A stretch of DNA of 64,000 nt from the NCBI RefSeq assembly GCF_015686695.1, contig NZ_JADPMR010000001.1:1364001-1428000 (forward strand), in the 5' to 3' direction. Below, piece by piece: positions 1 to 8,206 of the stretch. The stretch comes from Vibrio nitrifigilis (lineage in GTDB: Bacteria; Pseudomonadota; Gammaproteobacteria; Enterobacterales; Vibrionaceae). Below the pieces are notes generated by a model. It ran no database searches and was not told the DNA's origin. It saw nothing but the letters and a program-made list of their open reading frames with translations. A program made the position numbers and the translations under genes. Position 1 is the stretch's first letter. Every line of letters starts with the position of its first letter.

Positions 1-24
1 TCCCTCGTTTTTATTATCAACAGC

Positions 25-945
25 TTAGTGGCTGTTCTGATCATTGATAATTACTTGCTGGCGGCGATCCCTTTCATCACAATAATGCTGTAAATCACGT
101 TTAGGATAAGCGTTGTTCGCTTGTTTACCGATAGCAGAGATTAAGTCATTGGTTAGCATATCAGGCTGACCAATTGCGTTAGCTAGACCCACACCAATAT
201 GTTCCAGTAAGTGGGTTAAACCACCTGCGCCGCCACCTAAATGAAAAGCGAGTAGCGGCCCAACACTTGCCCAGCGGATACCAAGGGAATGAGTCACGAT
301 ATCATCCAGCTCTTTGATACCGACCACGCCTTCGTTAACCAGTTTAATCGCTTCGAGTACTAGCGCCATTTGGAGTCTATTGGCGACAAACCCTGATTTT
401 TCATGATTCAGTGCGACAGGGAATTTGCCAAGAGATTGATAAAACTCAGTTGCTTGTTGAATCAGTTGCGGTGACGTTGTTTTAGCGGCGCAAATTTCTA
501 CTAAGGGTAGAATATGAGGAGGATTAAACGGGTGACCAATCACAATACGATGACTGTTATTCATTTTCGCCCCTTGCGTGCTGGCAACGATACCCGAGCT
601 TGAGGACAATAATAAACAATCGGCGCTGACATATTGCTCAATCTCTGCCCAAAGCGCTTGCTTAAATGTCACAGATTCAGGACCAGATTCTTGAATGTAT
701 TTAGCATCCATTGTCGCTTTCTTGAGGTCGTGACAAGCATGAACGCGCGACAATATCGAGTTAACATCTTGTGGGAGGTCTGGAATCTGTTTTAGGTAGA
801 GTGGGAGAGTATGGGTCAGTTGATCATCGAGATCGTCACGAGGATCGTATACTTGCACTTCGTACCCTTTGGCAGCAAATAACGCCGCCCAGCATAAACC
901 GATGACACCAGCCCCTATGACTGCAACATGAGTTGAGTTATTCAT
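25..945 (-). CDS. 3-hydroxyacyl-CoA dehydrogenase family protein (carnitine/gulonate dehydrogenase-like)
   Basis: NAD-dependent oxidoreductase of about 306 residues, the length of stand-alone 3-hydroxyacyl-CoA, L-carnitine or L-gulonate dehydrogenases. The Rossmann motif GAGVIG lies at residues 11-16, with an acidic YDPRDD stretch at the end of the second strand that should bind the NAD ribose. SSSSGI near 114-118 and HPFNPP (His138) are the usual catalytic region, and a helical C-terminal domain follows. The ATG at 945 is chosen because AAGGA lies 7 nt upstream; the reading frame stays open further but that extension (to 1032) has no counterpart in the family. The substrate cannot be read from sequence: no CoA-thioester or carnitine genes sit beside it in the window. 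Transcribed alone, with a short gap to the next gene upstream. Confidence 0.8.
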   Translation of the reverse strand: MNNSTHVAVIGAGVIGLCWAALFAAKGYEVQVYDPRDDLDDQLTHTLPLYLKQIPDLPQDVNSILSRVHACHDLKKATMDAKYIQESGPESVTFKQALWAEIEQYVSADCLLLSSSSGIVASTQGAKMNNSHRIVIGHPFNPPHILPLVEICAAKTTSPQLIQQATEFYQSLGKFPVALNHEKSGFVANRLQMALVLEAIKLVNEGVVGIKELDDIVTHSLGIRWASVGPLLAFHLGGGAGGLTHLLEHIGVGLANAIGQPDMLTNDLISAIGKQANNAYPKRDLQHYCDERDRRQQVIINDQNSH

Positions 946-1092
946 AAGCATTTCCTTACGCAATCCAATTGAGATGTGCTGGGCAATGCTAAAACTGATA
1001 TTTGTCGTTATGCACCGCCTAGCGATTAGCATACGGTTTACGCTAACGCTACATGGCGGTGGGTACTAGAAGAAAAGGTCACAAAATAGGCA

Positions 1093-2013
1093 TTACTTAC
1101 TGAGTTGCTGTTTGTATTCGATCATATAACTCAGTTTACTGAAGCGTTTTTGTAAATGCTTAAGCCCTTTTTTACTGACTTTTGGATATTGACCAAGATC
1201 GACGGCGTTTTTACCCGATCCGCCAAGGTTTGGGCTACGCAAGCGAATAATGGCATCGCCACCTTCGGCTAAGGCTTTCAAGTAACCTTGTTGAGTGTTG
1301 AGATCATACTGATTCAAATCAAACACAGTACGCACTGCTGTAGCCCAGTAAAACTCAATATACGGCATGGCTGGGTTAGGTTTATCCCAACTGATGCCTC
1401 GTGAAAAATACATAAATGACCGATAACGGTCATCATCAAATTTGCTTAACTCAAGATCGGTAGGTAATTGATGCCATGAAATTGGATTGTGGTAACGGTT
1501 GAATAGCCAAGCGTTATTATCCATGATCATGTTTTGCCAAAAATCAGTGGTACTTTCGCTGCGGTAATCTTTAGTGATAATGACATGCACTTTAAGGTCT
1601 TTCCCCGCTTCAGGCAGTTGCCATAAACTTACAAAAGTGTGGTGACCATCGGTAAGGTATAGTTTTGCATCAGGACCAATCACTGCGGTTTTCATATCAT
1701 CGCGCTCAGTACCAACAGGCTCTTTACATTTATAGCTAGAAGCATCGGTTGGTTTGGAGTGCTCGTAAAAATGGGCAATCCCTTTCTCGCCGTTTATCTC
1801 ACATAGCGTGTCATAAAGTTTTTTAGGCTCATGGGAAAACCGGCCCAATTTATAGTAGATTTCGTCGTAACCAACAGAAGGCTGAGTAGGATGTAGTTGT
1901 GACAGTGTCACTGATATGATTTGATTCGGTTTTACGTTATCAAGATTCTCAGCCAAAGCAGTATGAGATCCTGCGAGAAAAATGAAGGCTGACAGTATAT
2001 GGCCTAGTTTCAT
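1093..2013 (-). CDS. exported ParB-like nuclease-fold protein
   Basis: Protein of about 306 residues with a clear Sec signal peptide (basic start, hydrophobic core, cleavage after TALA near residue 21). The mature part resembles the ParB/Srx-like fold of secreted ParB-like proteins (ParBc_2 type). The stretch LYLTDGHHTFVSLW carries the conserved Asp-Gly-His-His core of that fold. A downstream helical region has many aromatic residues. The start at 2013 has AAGGA 8 nt upstream; an ATG six bases earlier is too close to it. Role unknown: the fold is known for nucleotide or phosphotransfer chemistry, but no member of this secreted group is characterised to my knowledge. It is not a chromosome partition ParB, because it is exported and lacks the HTH domain. 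Confidence 0.6.
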   Translation of the reverse strand: MKLGHILSAFIFLAGSHTALAENLDNVKPNQIISVTLSQLHPTQPSVGYDEIYYKLGRFSHEPKKLYDTLCEINGEKGIAHFYEHSKPTDASSYKCKEPVGTERDDMKTAVIGPDAKLYLTDGHHTFVSLWQLPEAGKDLKVHVIITKDYRSESTTDFWQNMIMDNNAWLFNRYHNPISWHQLPTDLELSKFDDDRYRSFMYFSRGISWDKPNPAMPYIEFYWATAVRTVFDLNQYDLNTQQGYLKALAEGGDAIIRLRSPNLGGSGKNAVDLGQYPKVSKKGLKHLQKRFSKLSYMIEYKQQLSK

Positions 2014-2170
2014 TAACATCGTCCTTTTATAAGCAAATTAAGCCGTCACAGTGTAGAGAAGTGGTACGGTATGGCAGGTATCACACTTATTATCGAAGCG
2101 GCTTTTATCTCTATGATAATCCGCTAGGGATAAGATTGGGTTAAGATTTTGTTTAGATACCTAACAGCGG

Positions 2171-3673
2171 CTACTCATTGCGTGGAATAGAGAGAGTAAT
2201 CGTCGCTTTAAGACCATGCGGGGAGTTGGCTGCAAGCATTAAACGACCACCAAAACTGGATGCAAGTGAGTGGGTGATGGATAGTCCAAGTCCGACATTC
2301 GATGAGCCGGTGTCTCGCGCTTCATTAAGGCGTGTAAAAGGTTTGAGAACTTCGGCTAATTGGTGTTCGGGAATGCCCACCCCAGTATCGGCTACGCAAA
2401 TCTGTAATTGTTGTCCAGTTCGTCGCACCGACAAATCAATATCGGCTTCGTCACCGGCATATTGGATCGCATTATTAATTAAATTTTCGATCATGCGCTG
2501 CACACTTAGTGTTGGAATCGACGCTGTTAAACTCGATGTTGCTTGATAGTGTATTTCGACGCCTTTCTCATCGTATTCATCCACAATGGTTTGCAACAGG
2601 CTATTGATGTCTGTCATTTGACGTGGTTCGCGCTGCACATCGTTGCGGGCAAATTGCATGGTGGCAGTGAGCATTTTTTCCATGGTGTTGAGTGTCGATA
2701 ACATTTGCTGTTTATCATCACTGTCTTCGATAAATTCTAATCTCAGTCTTAAGCTGGTTAATGGTGTTCGCAAGTCATGGGAGATTGCTGCGAGAAGTTT
2801 AGTCCGCTCGGTAATATAGTCAGTTACTTGGTGTTGCATATCGTTAAAGGCATCAATCGTTGGAGTGAGGTCTCTAGGCGTGTTAGTCGAGTTCACGGGG
2901 TAGACTTGTTTGTTTCGCGCAAATGCCTGTGCCGCATTACCAAGTTCAGTCACTGGCGCTAAAGCGCGGCGTACCACCCACAGTACGAGCAAGATGGTGA
3001 GCACCATGACTGTCGCTAAACCAATTAAAACGCTGGTTGACCAGTGGGTGATGTTACTTTCAATGCCTGATGAGAAATTAAGCCATTGGCCGGAAGAGAG
3101 TTCAATCGAACCATTGACCGTTGCGGTATAACTTAACATCGCATTGGCTTGGCGATAATAAGCCATATTATGCCGGTGACTGGCTGATGAGTTAGCCATC
3201 ATTCCATTTCCCATCATGGCACGATTATCCATCATAGATTCACCGCGGAGATTATCGGCTCGATGATTTTGTTGTGGCTGGGATAATGCCATTAATGGTC
3301 GTTGGTTTTGGGTGACGAGCTCAATGTGAGCGTTTTTAACCCCAATTTGCTCTAAGCGTCTGAGAATCGTTTGTTCCATCTCATTGGGTGAAGAATTTTG
3401 AGGGATGGTGGGCGTGTCGGTTAAAGAGAGTTGCAAATCAGAACTGCGACTAGCCGTGATGATCGAAGCGTGCACATTATCCGGCGTTTGCTCTAACGTA
3501 TCTGCTACTGAAAGAACGCGTTGGAGTGAGCCTGATACCGATAACTGATTAAGCCGTTGAGATTTATCGTAACTTAGCAGGTAGAGTGACAGCACAAAAC
3601 TCAGTATAAAACCGACCAGCACCACCAAGCCAATTTGATGAATCAGTTTCAGTTTTGAATACCAGCTAAACAT
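2171..3673 (-). CDS. two-component sensor histidine kinase with Met/His-rich periplasmic segment
   Basis: Membrane histidine kinase of 500 residues in the EnvZ/CpxA-like architecture. TM1 is at about 13-33, the periplasmic domain at 34-210, TM2 at 211-234, HAMP at about 235-287, and HisKA has its phospho-acceptor His299 in AAISHDLRTPL. The ATPase domain shows an N box (NLINNAIQYA), G1 (DTGVGIP) and G2 (GLGLSI). The unusual part is residues 147-171 of the sensor domain: seven Met, three His and a run of Asn/Ser/Gly, reminiscent of periplasmic copper-binding Met motifs. The start codon overlaps the end of the response-regulator gene by 8 bp, so the two are translationally coupled. The ligand is unknown; a soft metal such as Cu(I) or an oxidant acting on Met is an inference from composition only. 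Confidence 0.85.
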   Translation of the reverse strand: MFSWYSKLKLIHQIGLVVLVGFILSFVLSLYLLSYDKSQRLNQLSVSGSLQRVLSVADTLEQTPDNVHASIITASRSSDLQLSLTDTPTIPQNSSPNEMEQTILRRLEQIGVKNAHIELVTQNQRPLMALSQPQQNHRADNLRGESMMDNRAMMGNGMMANSSASHRHNMAYYRQANAMLSYTATVNGSIELSSGQWLNFSSGIESNITHWSTSVLIGLATVMVLTILLVLWVVRRALAPVTELGNAAQAFARNKQVYPVNSTNTPRDLTPTIDAFNDMQHQVTDYITERTKLLAAISHDLRTPLTSLRLRLEFIEDSDDKQQMLSTLNTMEKMLTATMQFARNDVQREPRQMTDINSLLQTIVDEYDEKGVEIHYQATSSLTASIPTLSVQRMIENLINNAIQYAGDEADIDLSVRRTGQQLQICVADTGVGIPEHQLAEVLKPFTRLNEARDTGSSNVGLGLSITHSLASSFGGRLMLAANSPHGLKATITLSIPRNE

Positions 3674-4391
3674 GGGTTACCTCGCAGCTAAATTGATAGC
3701 CGCCTCCCCAAATGGTCTTGATCAGTCGAGGTTTTTTAGGATCAGTTTCGATCTTCTTCCTTAAGCGGCTGATCAGTGTATCGATCGCTCGGTCATAGAC
3801 ATCAGCGCCACGCCCTTGAACTAATTTAAGGAGATCTTCACGGCTAAGCACCACATTAGGATGCGATAAAAAGGCCAATAACATGGTGAATTCGGTTGAG
3901 GTGAGCGGTACCAACACTTGCGTTGGATTTTTTAGTTCACGGCTGGTGGTATTGAGCTGCCAATCGGCAAAAAGGTATTGAGTTGGGTTAGACGCAAGCT
4001 GCTCTTCCACATTTGGAATCGCAAAATGACGCCTTAATACGGATTTTATACGAGCCAGCAATTCTCTTGGATTAAAGGGCTTAGGAACGTAATCATCAGC
4101 ACCGACTTCTAATCCGATAATACGATCAACATCTTCCCCTAGTGCCGTGAGCATAATGATCGGGATATTACTGTCACCGCGAATTTCTCGGCATAAAGTG
4201 ATCCCATCTTTACCGGGAAGCATTAAATCGAGGATTAACAGATCAAACTTTTGTGCAGCAAGATGTTGATACATTTCAACCCCGTCCGCAGCTGTTGTGA
4301 CAAGCAAGCCATGCTGTTGCAGAAACCTCTGCAACAAATCACGAATATCTTTGTGATCATCAACGACCAAAATTCGATACGCTCTTTCCAT
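3666..4391 (-). CDS. OmpR-family response regulator
   Basis: DNA-binding response regulator of 241 residues. The receiver domain (1-120) has acidic pocket Asp11/Asp12, phospho-acceptor Asp55 in LLILDLMLPG, Thr82 and Lys104 in VPKPFNP. A winged-helix trans_reg_C domain fills the C-terminal half, with the typical recognition region GRGADVYDRAIDTLISRLRK. It is first in an operon with the sensor kinase. The palindrome TGACAAA-G-TTTGTCA lies 58 bp upstream of its start and is repeated upstream of the small Met-rich gene near 11.26 kb, which suggests autoregulation and a shared regulon. Which OmpR subgroup it belongs to is not clear by eye. Confidence 0.9.
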   Translation of the reverse strand: MERAYRILVVDDHKDIRDLLQRFLQQHGLLVTTAADGVEMYQHLAAQKFDLLILDLMLPGKDGITLCREIRGDSNIPIIMLTALGEDVDRIIGLEVGADDYVPKPFNPRELLARIKSVLRRHFAIPNVEEQLASNPTQYLFADWQLNTTSRELKNPTQVLVPLTSTEFTMLLAFLSHPNVVLSREDLLKLVQGRGADVYDRAIDTLISRLRKKIETDPKKPRLIKTIWGGGYQFSCEVTHV

Positions 4392-4446
4392 TTCAACCTC
4401 TTACTTCTCTGCTCCCTTACTACTATAAACAGATTTTTTGAGAATA

Positions 4447-4500
4447 TGTGACAAAGTTTGTCAAAGAGCGCTTTTGCCATATTTTATTAGAAAGAGGGCG
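4447..4500. promoter_or_regulatory. shared operator-like element, copy 1
   Basis: TGTGACAAAGTTTGTCAAAG (4447-4466) is identical over 20 bp to 11143-11162. It contains the 15-bp palindrome TGACAAA-G-TTTGTCA (4449-4463). Weaker similarity continues for about 30 bp (TTGCCATATTTTATTAGAAA against TTGTCATACTTTGTCAGAAA). It lies 58 bp upstream of the response-regulator start. Likely binding site of that regulator; this is inferred from placement and identity. Confidence 0.6.
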
Positions 4501-4600
4501 TTTCCACGTTGATATGCAGTCGAACGGAAAGAAAGCATCGTTCTGATAGGAGCCGTGTTTTCTTAGTTAATTGGGACCGAATAGGGGCGATGGTGGCAAA

Positions 4601-4613
4601 CTCATTTCTGTCC
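4601..4613 (+). repeat. direct repeat CTCATTTCTGTCC, left copy
   Basis: Thirteen identical bases recur at 7099-7111, and both copies continue with a similar A-rich stretch and TGTTT. The pair brackets the XRE regulator and Bcr-type exporter genes. Possible footprint of an acquired segment; no transposase is present. Confidence 0.4.
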
Positions 4614-4843
4614 TAAAACTGTTTATCTCAAGATTCCTGACCTACATATTCTAATAACAGGTGATGAGCCTAGTTGAGCTCTTATAATTATACAGATGCT
4701 TTCTACAATTTATGAGTGGAAGAAAAAATAAAGAACTATAGAACAGCATGTTAATTCTAGGTGTCTGTATTTTCTGAAGATCTTATCAAGACAGTGATTT
4801 GGACCAAATGTTAGTAATGCTTTGAAGTTGATGGTTCCGTCAT

Positions 4844-5689
4844 TCAGGCATCAAACAGTTCTGCTAGATGCTGTTCATCAATACTTTCACTAGGGGAATA
4901 AATATTTAGACGGCTATTCGAGTTTCCGTCAATGTTCCACCATATCTGTTTATCTAACGTTATATGCCCAATAGAAGCATGATTGTAAGTGTATGAGGTT
5001 TCCTCTGGCTGTAGCACGCTGTTGTTCTGCCAAGCAGACACAAATATTGGAGATTGAGAGATAAATGATTCAATTTTCAGTTTTAATTTTTCGTCGTTAG
5101 GATTCGCTGCCAGCGCATTTCTCAGAAATCCTGCTATTCGATATATCTGTCTTTCAAGCTTAGATTTGCTATCGATATTGAGAAATTTGTTCCAGTCAGT
5201 ATTTGAGATGGTAAGGTACAAGTAATTTCTATTTTCAGGTTCGATTTCCATTACAGAAAACCCAACCATGAGATCAAATGCTTTATTAGAGCCAATAATA
5301 TCGAGATATTCATTTTGCAATAATGCGGGCAGTGGGTTTAGTTGAAACAGGAGTTGGCTGGTTTTTGATGTTAATGTCGCAGATTGAACAACAGGTAGTC
5401 CGTTGGGTACTGAATTAACTAGGTTACAAATATATTTGTACTCAGAAGGGGATAACAGCAATGTATCTGATATTGCTTTTAAAACTTGCATCGAGATACC
5501 CAATGCTTGCCCACGTTCTATTTGGCTATACCAAACGGTACTGATACCAGCTTTGTATGCCACATCCTCTCTTCTCAATCCTTTAGCTCTAGAGCGAATA
5601 GGTCTTGATAGTCCAATCGATTCAGGTTGAACCTGCTCTCTCTTTATGCGTAAAAAATCACCTAAAAGCTTCAGATGTTCGTTTTGCAC
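4844..5689 (-). CDS. XRE-family regulator with MmyB-like ligand domain
   Basis: Transcriptional regulator of 281 residues. The N-terminal helix-turn-helix is at about 38-75, with the RREDVAYKAGIS and YSQIERGQ signatures typical of MmyB/MltR-type proteins. The C-terminal 180 residues match the PAS-like MmyB ligand-binding domain (NPLPALLQNEYLDIIGSNKAF; NYLYLTISNTDW). Such regulators usually control a neighbouring oxidoreductase or exporter gene. Here the divergent MFS exporter is the obvious target, and two inverted repeats lie in the 139-bp gap. The start is a GTG with a poor ribosome binding site, so the exact N-terminus is uncertain. Unlike many neighbours it is clearly AT-rich. Confidence 0.8.
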   Translation of the reverse strand: MQNEHLKLLGDFLRIKREQVQPESIGLSRPIRSRAKGLRREDVAYKAGISTVWYSQIERGQALGISMQVLKAISDTLLLSPSEYKYICNLVNSVPNGLPVVQSATLTSKTSQLLFQLNPLPALLQNEYLDIIGSNKAFDLMVGFSVMEIEPENRNYLYLTISNTDWNKFLNIDSKSKLERQIYRIAGFLRNALAANPNDEKLKLKIESFISQSPIFVSAWQNNSVLQPEETSYTYNHASIGHITLDKQIWWNIDGNSNSRLNIYSPSESIDEQHLAELFDA

Positions 5690-5708
5690 GACTACTTACC
5701 CTATACAA

Positions 5709-5724
5709 TTTATATACATATAAA
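5709..5724. promoter_or_regulatory. inverted repeat upstream of XRE gene
   Basis: TTTATAT-AC-ATATAAA is a perfect 7-2-7 inverted repeat 19 bp upstream of the regulator start. It may be an autoregulatory operator, but its AT composition makes chance plausible. Confidence 0.3.
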
Positions 5725-5769
5725 CACTTACTTGTGCGAATTCTTGCCCATTTCATAATGACCACCTTC

Positions 5770-5792
5770 GTCTTAGTCGTATGACTTAAGAC
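5770..5792. promoter_or_regulatory. inverted repeat upstream of exporter gene
   Basis: GTCTTAGTC-GTAT-GACTTAAGAC, arms identical apart from a one-base insertion, located 37 bp before the exporter start. Candidate operator for the divergent XRE regulator. Confidence 0.4.
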
Positions 5793-5828
5793 AAATTTAC
5801 ATCGGTTGAGTTGAGGGTAAGAGAAGTA

Positions 5829-7022
5829 ATGAATGATAAGTTAACCAGACCACATTTTCTAGCAATCCTATGCATACTGATGGCGTTTGCCTCTTTATCT
5901 ATTGATTTGTATCTACCCGCTATGCCATTGATGGAGAAAGAACTGCATGGGGACATTGAATTAACCGTTACCGCGTTTCTCATAGGATTTTCTATCGCTC
6001 AATTAATATGGGGACCTATTAGTGATTCTTTTGGGCGTCGTTTGCCTCTTTTCATCGGTATGTTTATGTTTATCGTAGGCTCTGCTGGATGTGCGTTCTC
6101 TATCAATATTGAGCAGATAGTGCTTTGGCGAATTGTTCAAGCATTTGGTGCTTGTACCGGTCCCATGCTTGCGAGGGCAATGATCCGAGATTCTTTTAGC
6201 CGTATTAAGGCGGCACAGATGTTTTCAACACTATTTTTCTTTATGGCTGTTGCGCCAATTGTCGGTCCTTTAATTGGAGGGCAGATAATTCGTTTTAGTC
6301 GTTGGCAAGTCATTTTCGGAATGTTAATCGTTCTCGGTGTGTTCATGTTTATCTCATTGTTTGCATTACCTGAAACGTTACCTGAAGAGAAGAGAGTCAC
6401 GTTGTCTTTTGTAAACGCATTTCATAACTATCTAGTACTTCTGAAGAATCGAACCTTCATGAAATATACGCTTTGTCTGACATTCTTCTATGTTGCTGCA
6501 TACGCTTATATGACTGGCTCGCCATTTGTTTACATCAGCTATTTTGGAATAGCGCCACAATACTTTGGTTTACTCTTTGGACTTAATCTTTTAGGAGTTA
6601 TGGCAATGAGTATGATAAATCGGCGCCTTGTTTTACGATACCCATTAAAATACTTACTAAAAGCGGCAGCTTTCGTTTCTTTACTAGCAGCAGCTGTATT
6701 GGCTTTAGTGGTTAAGTTACAAATCGGAGGGGTTATTGCTGTTGTACTATCAATCTTTTTATTTTTTTCAATGAATGGGATCATCGCCGCTAATACTACA
6801 ACAGCTGCATTAGATTCCGCCCCATTTTTAGCAGGCTCTGCTTCAGCCGTTATTGGCGCTCTGCAATATGGAAGTGGTATTGTATCGACTCTTTTATTGG
6901 CATTTTTTCATGATGGAACACCCTGGACGATGGCTTGGATTATGTTGGTGTTTACATTTGCTAGTGTTGTAACACTGTTACTACCAAATACCACAGTAAA
7001 AGAAAGTGTAGTGGTTGAGTAA
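5829..7022 (+). CDS. Bcr/CflA-type MFS multidrug exporter
   Basis: Inner-membrane drug:H+ antiporter of 397 residues with 12 predicted TM segments. Family marks are SIDLYLPAMPLM in TM1 (motif D1), FGRRLPLFIG after TM2 (motif A) and the TM4-TM5 region with RAMIRDSF and GPLIGGQI (motif C-like). The ATG at 5829 is preferred over an upstream TTG (5811) because known homologues begin near this Met and AGAGAAG lies just before it. It is divergent from the XRE/MmyB regulator, presumably its repressor or ligand-responsive activator. It could export chloramphenicol-, bicyclomycin- or sulfonamide-like compounds, or a cell metabolite; substrate not determinable. Confidence 0.85.
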   Translation: MNDKLTRPHFLAILCILMAFASLSIDLYLPAMPLMEKELHGDIELTVTAFLIGFSIAQLIWGPISDSFGRRLPLFIGMFMFIVGSAGCAFSINIEQIVLWRIVQAFGACTGPMLARAMIRDSFSRIKAAQMFSTLFFFMAVAPIVGPLIGGQIIRFSRWQVIFGMLIVLGVFMFISLFALPETLPEEKRVTLSFVNAFHNYLVLLKNRTFMKYTLCLTFFYVAAYAYMTGSPFVYISYFGIAPQYFGLLFGLNLLGVMAMSMINRRLVLRYPLKYLLKAAAFVSLLAAAVLALVVKLQIGGVIAVVLSIFLFFSMNGIIAANTTTAALDSAPFLAGSASAVIGALQYGSGIVSTLLLAFFHDGTPWTMAWIMLVFTFASVVTLLLPNTTVKESVVVE

Positions 7023-7068
7023 AATAGACCACCGGTTTAGACGTTGACGTTTCTCATATATTTCATCT

Positions 7069-7106
7069 GAAATGAGCTAGTTACTATCCAATTCCTAGCT
7101 CATTTC
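7069..7106. repeat. hairpin downstream of exporter gene
   Basis: GAAATGAGCTAG and CTAGCTCATTTC form a perfect 12-bp stem with a 14-nt loop. No T-tract follows, so a classic terminator is doubtful. The right arm overlaps the direct repeat copy at 7099-7111, which hints that the hairpin belongs to the repeat element. Confidence 0.5.
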
Positions 7107-7111
7107 TGTCC
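7099..7111 (+). repeat. direct repeat CTCATTTCTGTCC, right copy
   Basis: Identical to 4601-4613; see that entry. Located just after the exporter gene, inside the right arm of a hairpin. Confidence 0.4.
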
Positions 7112-7203
7112 AAAAATGTGTTTCAATCTTTGTTAGTATCAATGGAAACAAGCTTAAAAATAGAAAATTTTCCAACTGTAATGTGCTCTGACGCGATATA
7201 GAA

Positions 7204-7245
7204 GGGGAAAGCCGCGAATTAGCGCTATTCCGCGTGGCTTTCCCT
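7204..7245 (-). terminator. terminator-like hairpin after the isomerase pseudogene
   Basis: A long stem pairs GGGAAAGCC-GCGAAT with ATTCCGCG-TGGCTTTCCC around AGCGCT. It sits directly 3' of the minus-strand locus. The U-tract is weak. Confidence 0.5.
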
Positions 7246-7255
7246 TGTTGTAGTG

Positions 7256-8183
7256 TTATCGGCTAAAACCGACAGACTTGAGGTAGTTCAGGCTTTCGGT
7301 GACGTCGGCTAAACTCCCGTCAACATTGAGGGGATCACGTTCTTGTTCAATCGTAATCCAACCTTGGTAGTCAACGTCTACTAAATATTTGTGGATTGCG
7401 GGATAGTCTATTGCCCCTTTACCTATCGGGCACATTACCCCTTCGGCACAAGCTGAGAAAAAGTCTAACTCTCGATTAATCACTGTTTTGTGAATTGCTG
7501 CATTGACGTCTTTAAAATGGATATAGTCGATGCGATCAAGGTATTTAGTTAACCACACAATAGGATCCATACCTGAGTAGTAAAGATGTCCTGTATCAAA
7601 ACATAGCCCTGCAATGTCATAGGGAATCGCTTGCACTAACTGTTCAATTTCATCTGCAAATTCTATATCCACCTGCATGCGGATGGATCACAGGTCTTAC
7701 GCCATATTCTTGCCATGCGAGCTGGCTAATCTCCTTAATATGTTGCACCATTTTATTCCAATCATAGCTGTTCATTCGTGGTGCCTTATTTGAATTGCCC
7801 GCATAACGTGCGCGTTCACTATGACCAAAATCGATGATGACCAAATAGGGGGCGGGATAGTTGGACCCGAGCAGCCGTTCTGATGTGGGGATTTGAGACA
7901 AATTGCGGCAAATATTATGAGTCAACTCCAGAATGTTGGCGAAATTATCTTCGCTGACTAAATCATCAAAAATCGTGCCTGCGACGATAGAGAGGTCGCG
8001 CTGATTTAATTCGTCACTGAGCACTTTAGTATTAGTCGGTAAATAACTCCACGGCCCTAATTCAATACTTTTGTATCCCGCTTGGTGAGCTTCATTTAAC
8101 ACTTTATCCCACGGCGGAAGATGAGGGTTGTTGGGATCGTCCACCCCCCAACTGCAGGGGGCATTAGCAATATGAATCGTCAT
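7256..8183 (-). pseudogene. IolE-like TIM-barrel sugar isomerase/dehydratase, frameshifted
   Basis: Two overlapping frames (7650-8183 and 7256-7678) together make one xylose-isomerase-like TIM-barrel protein of about 305 residues, as in inosose dehydratase (IolE) and related sugar-phosphate isomerases. The first frame carries IANAPCSWGVDDP at its start and ends at VIHPHAGGY followed by out-of-frame RICR. The second continues correctly with IEFADEIEQLV, FDTGHLYYSG, YIHFKDVN and TIEQERD. The break is at about 7663-7668, where GGATATAGAATTT appears in place of an expected GGATATATAGAATTT: loss of one TA from a short TA run. Either a recent inactivating slip or a sequencing error. It follows the sugar porter by 23 bp, so it is the second gene of that operon. 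Confidence 0.75.
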
Positions 8184-8206
8184 GATAATTGAGTCCTATT
8201 TAACAT

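Larger units (their letters stand above)
4392..4843. other. intergenic region upstream of the two-component operon
   Basis: About 450 bp without a convincing gene. It holds the TGACAAA-G-TTTGTCA element at 4447-4500 and one copy of the CTCATTTCTGTCC direct repeat (4601-4613). The stretch 4620-4800 is very AT-rich and holds nothing I can assign. Confidence 0.5.
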
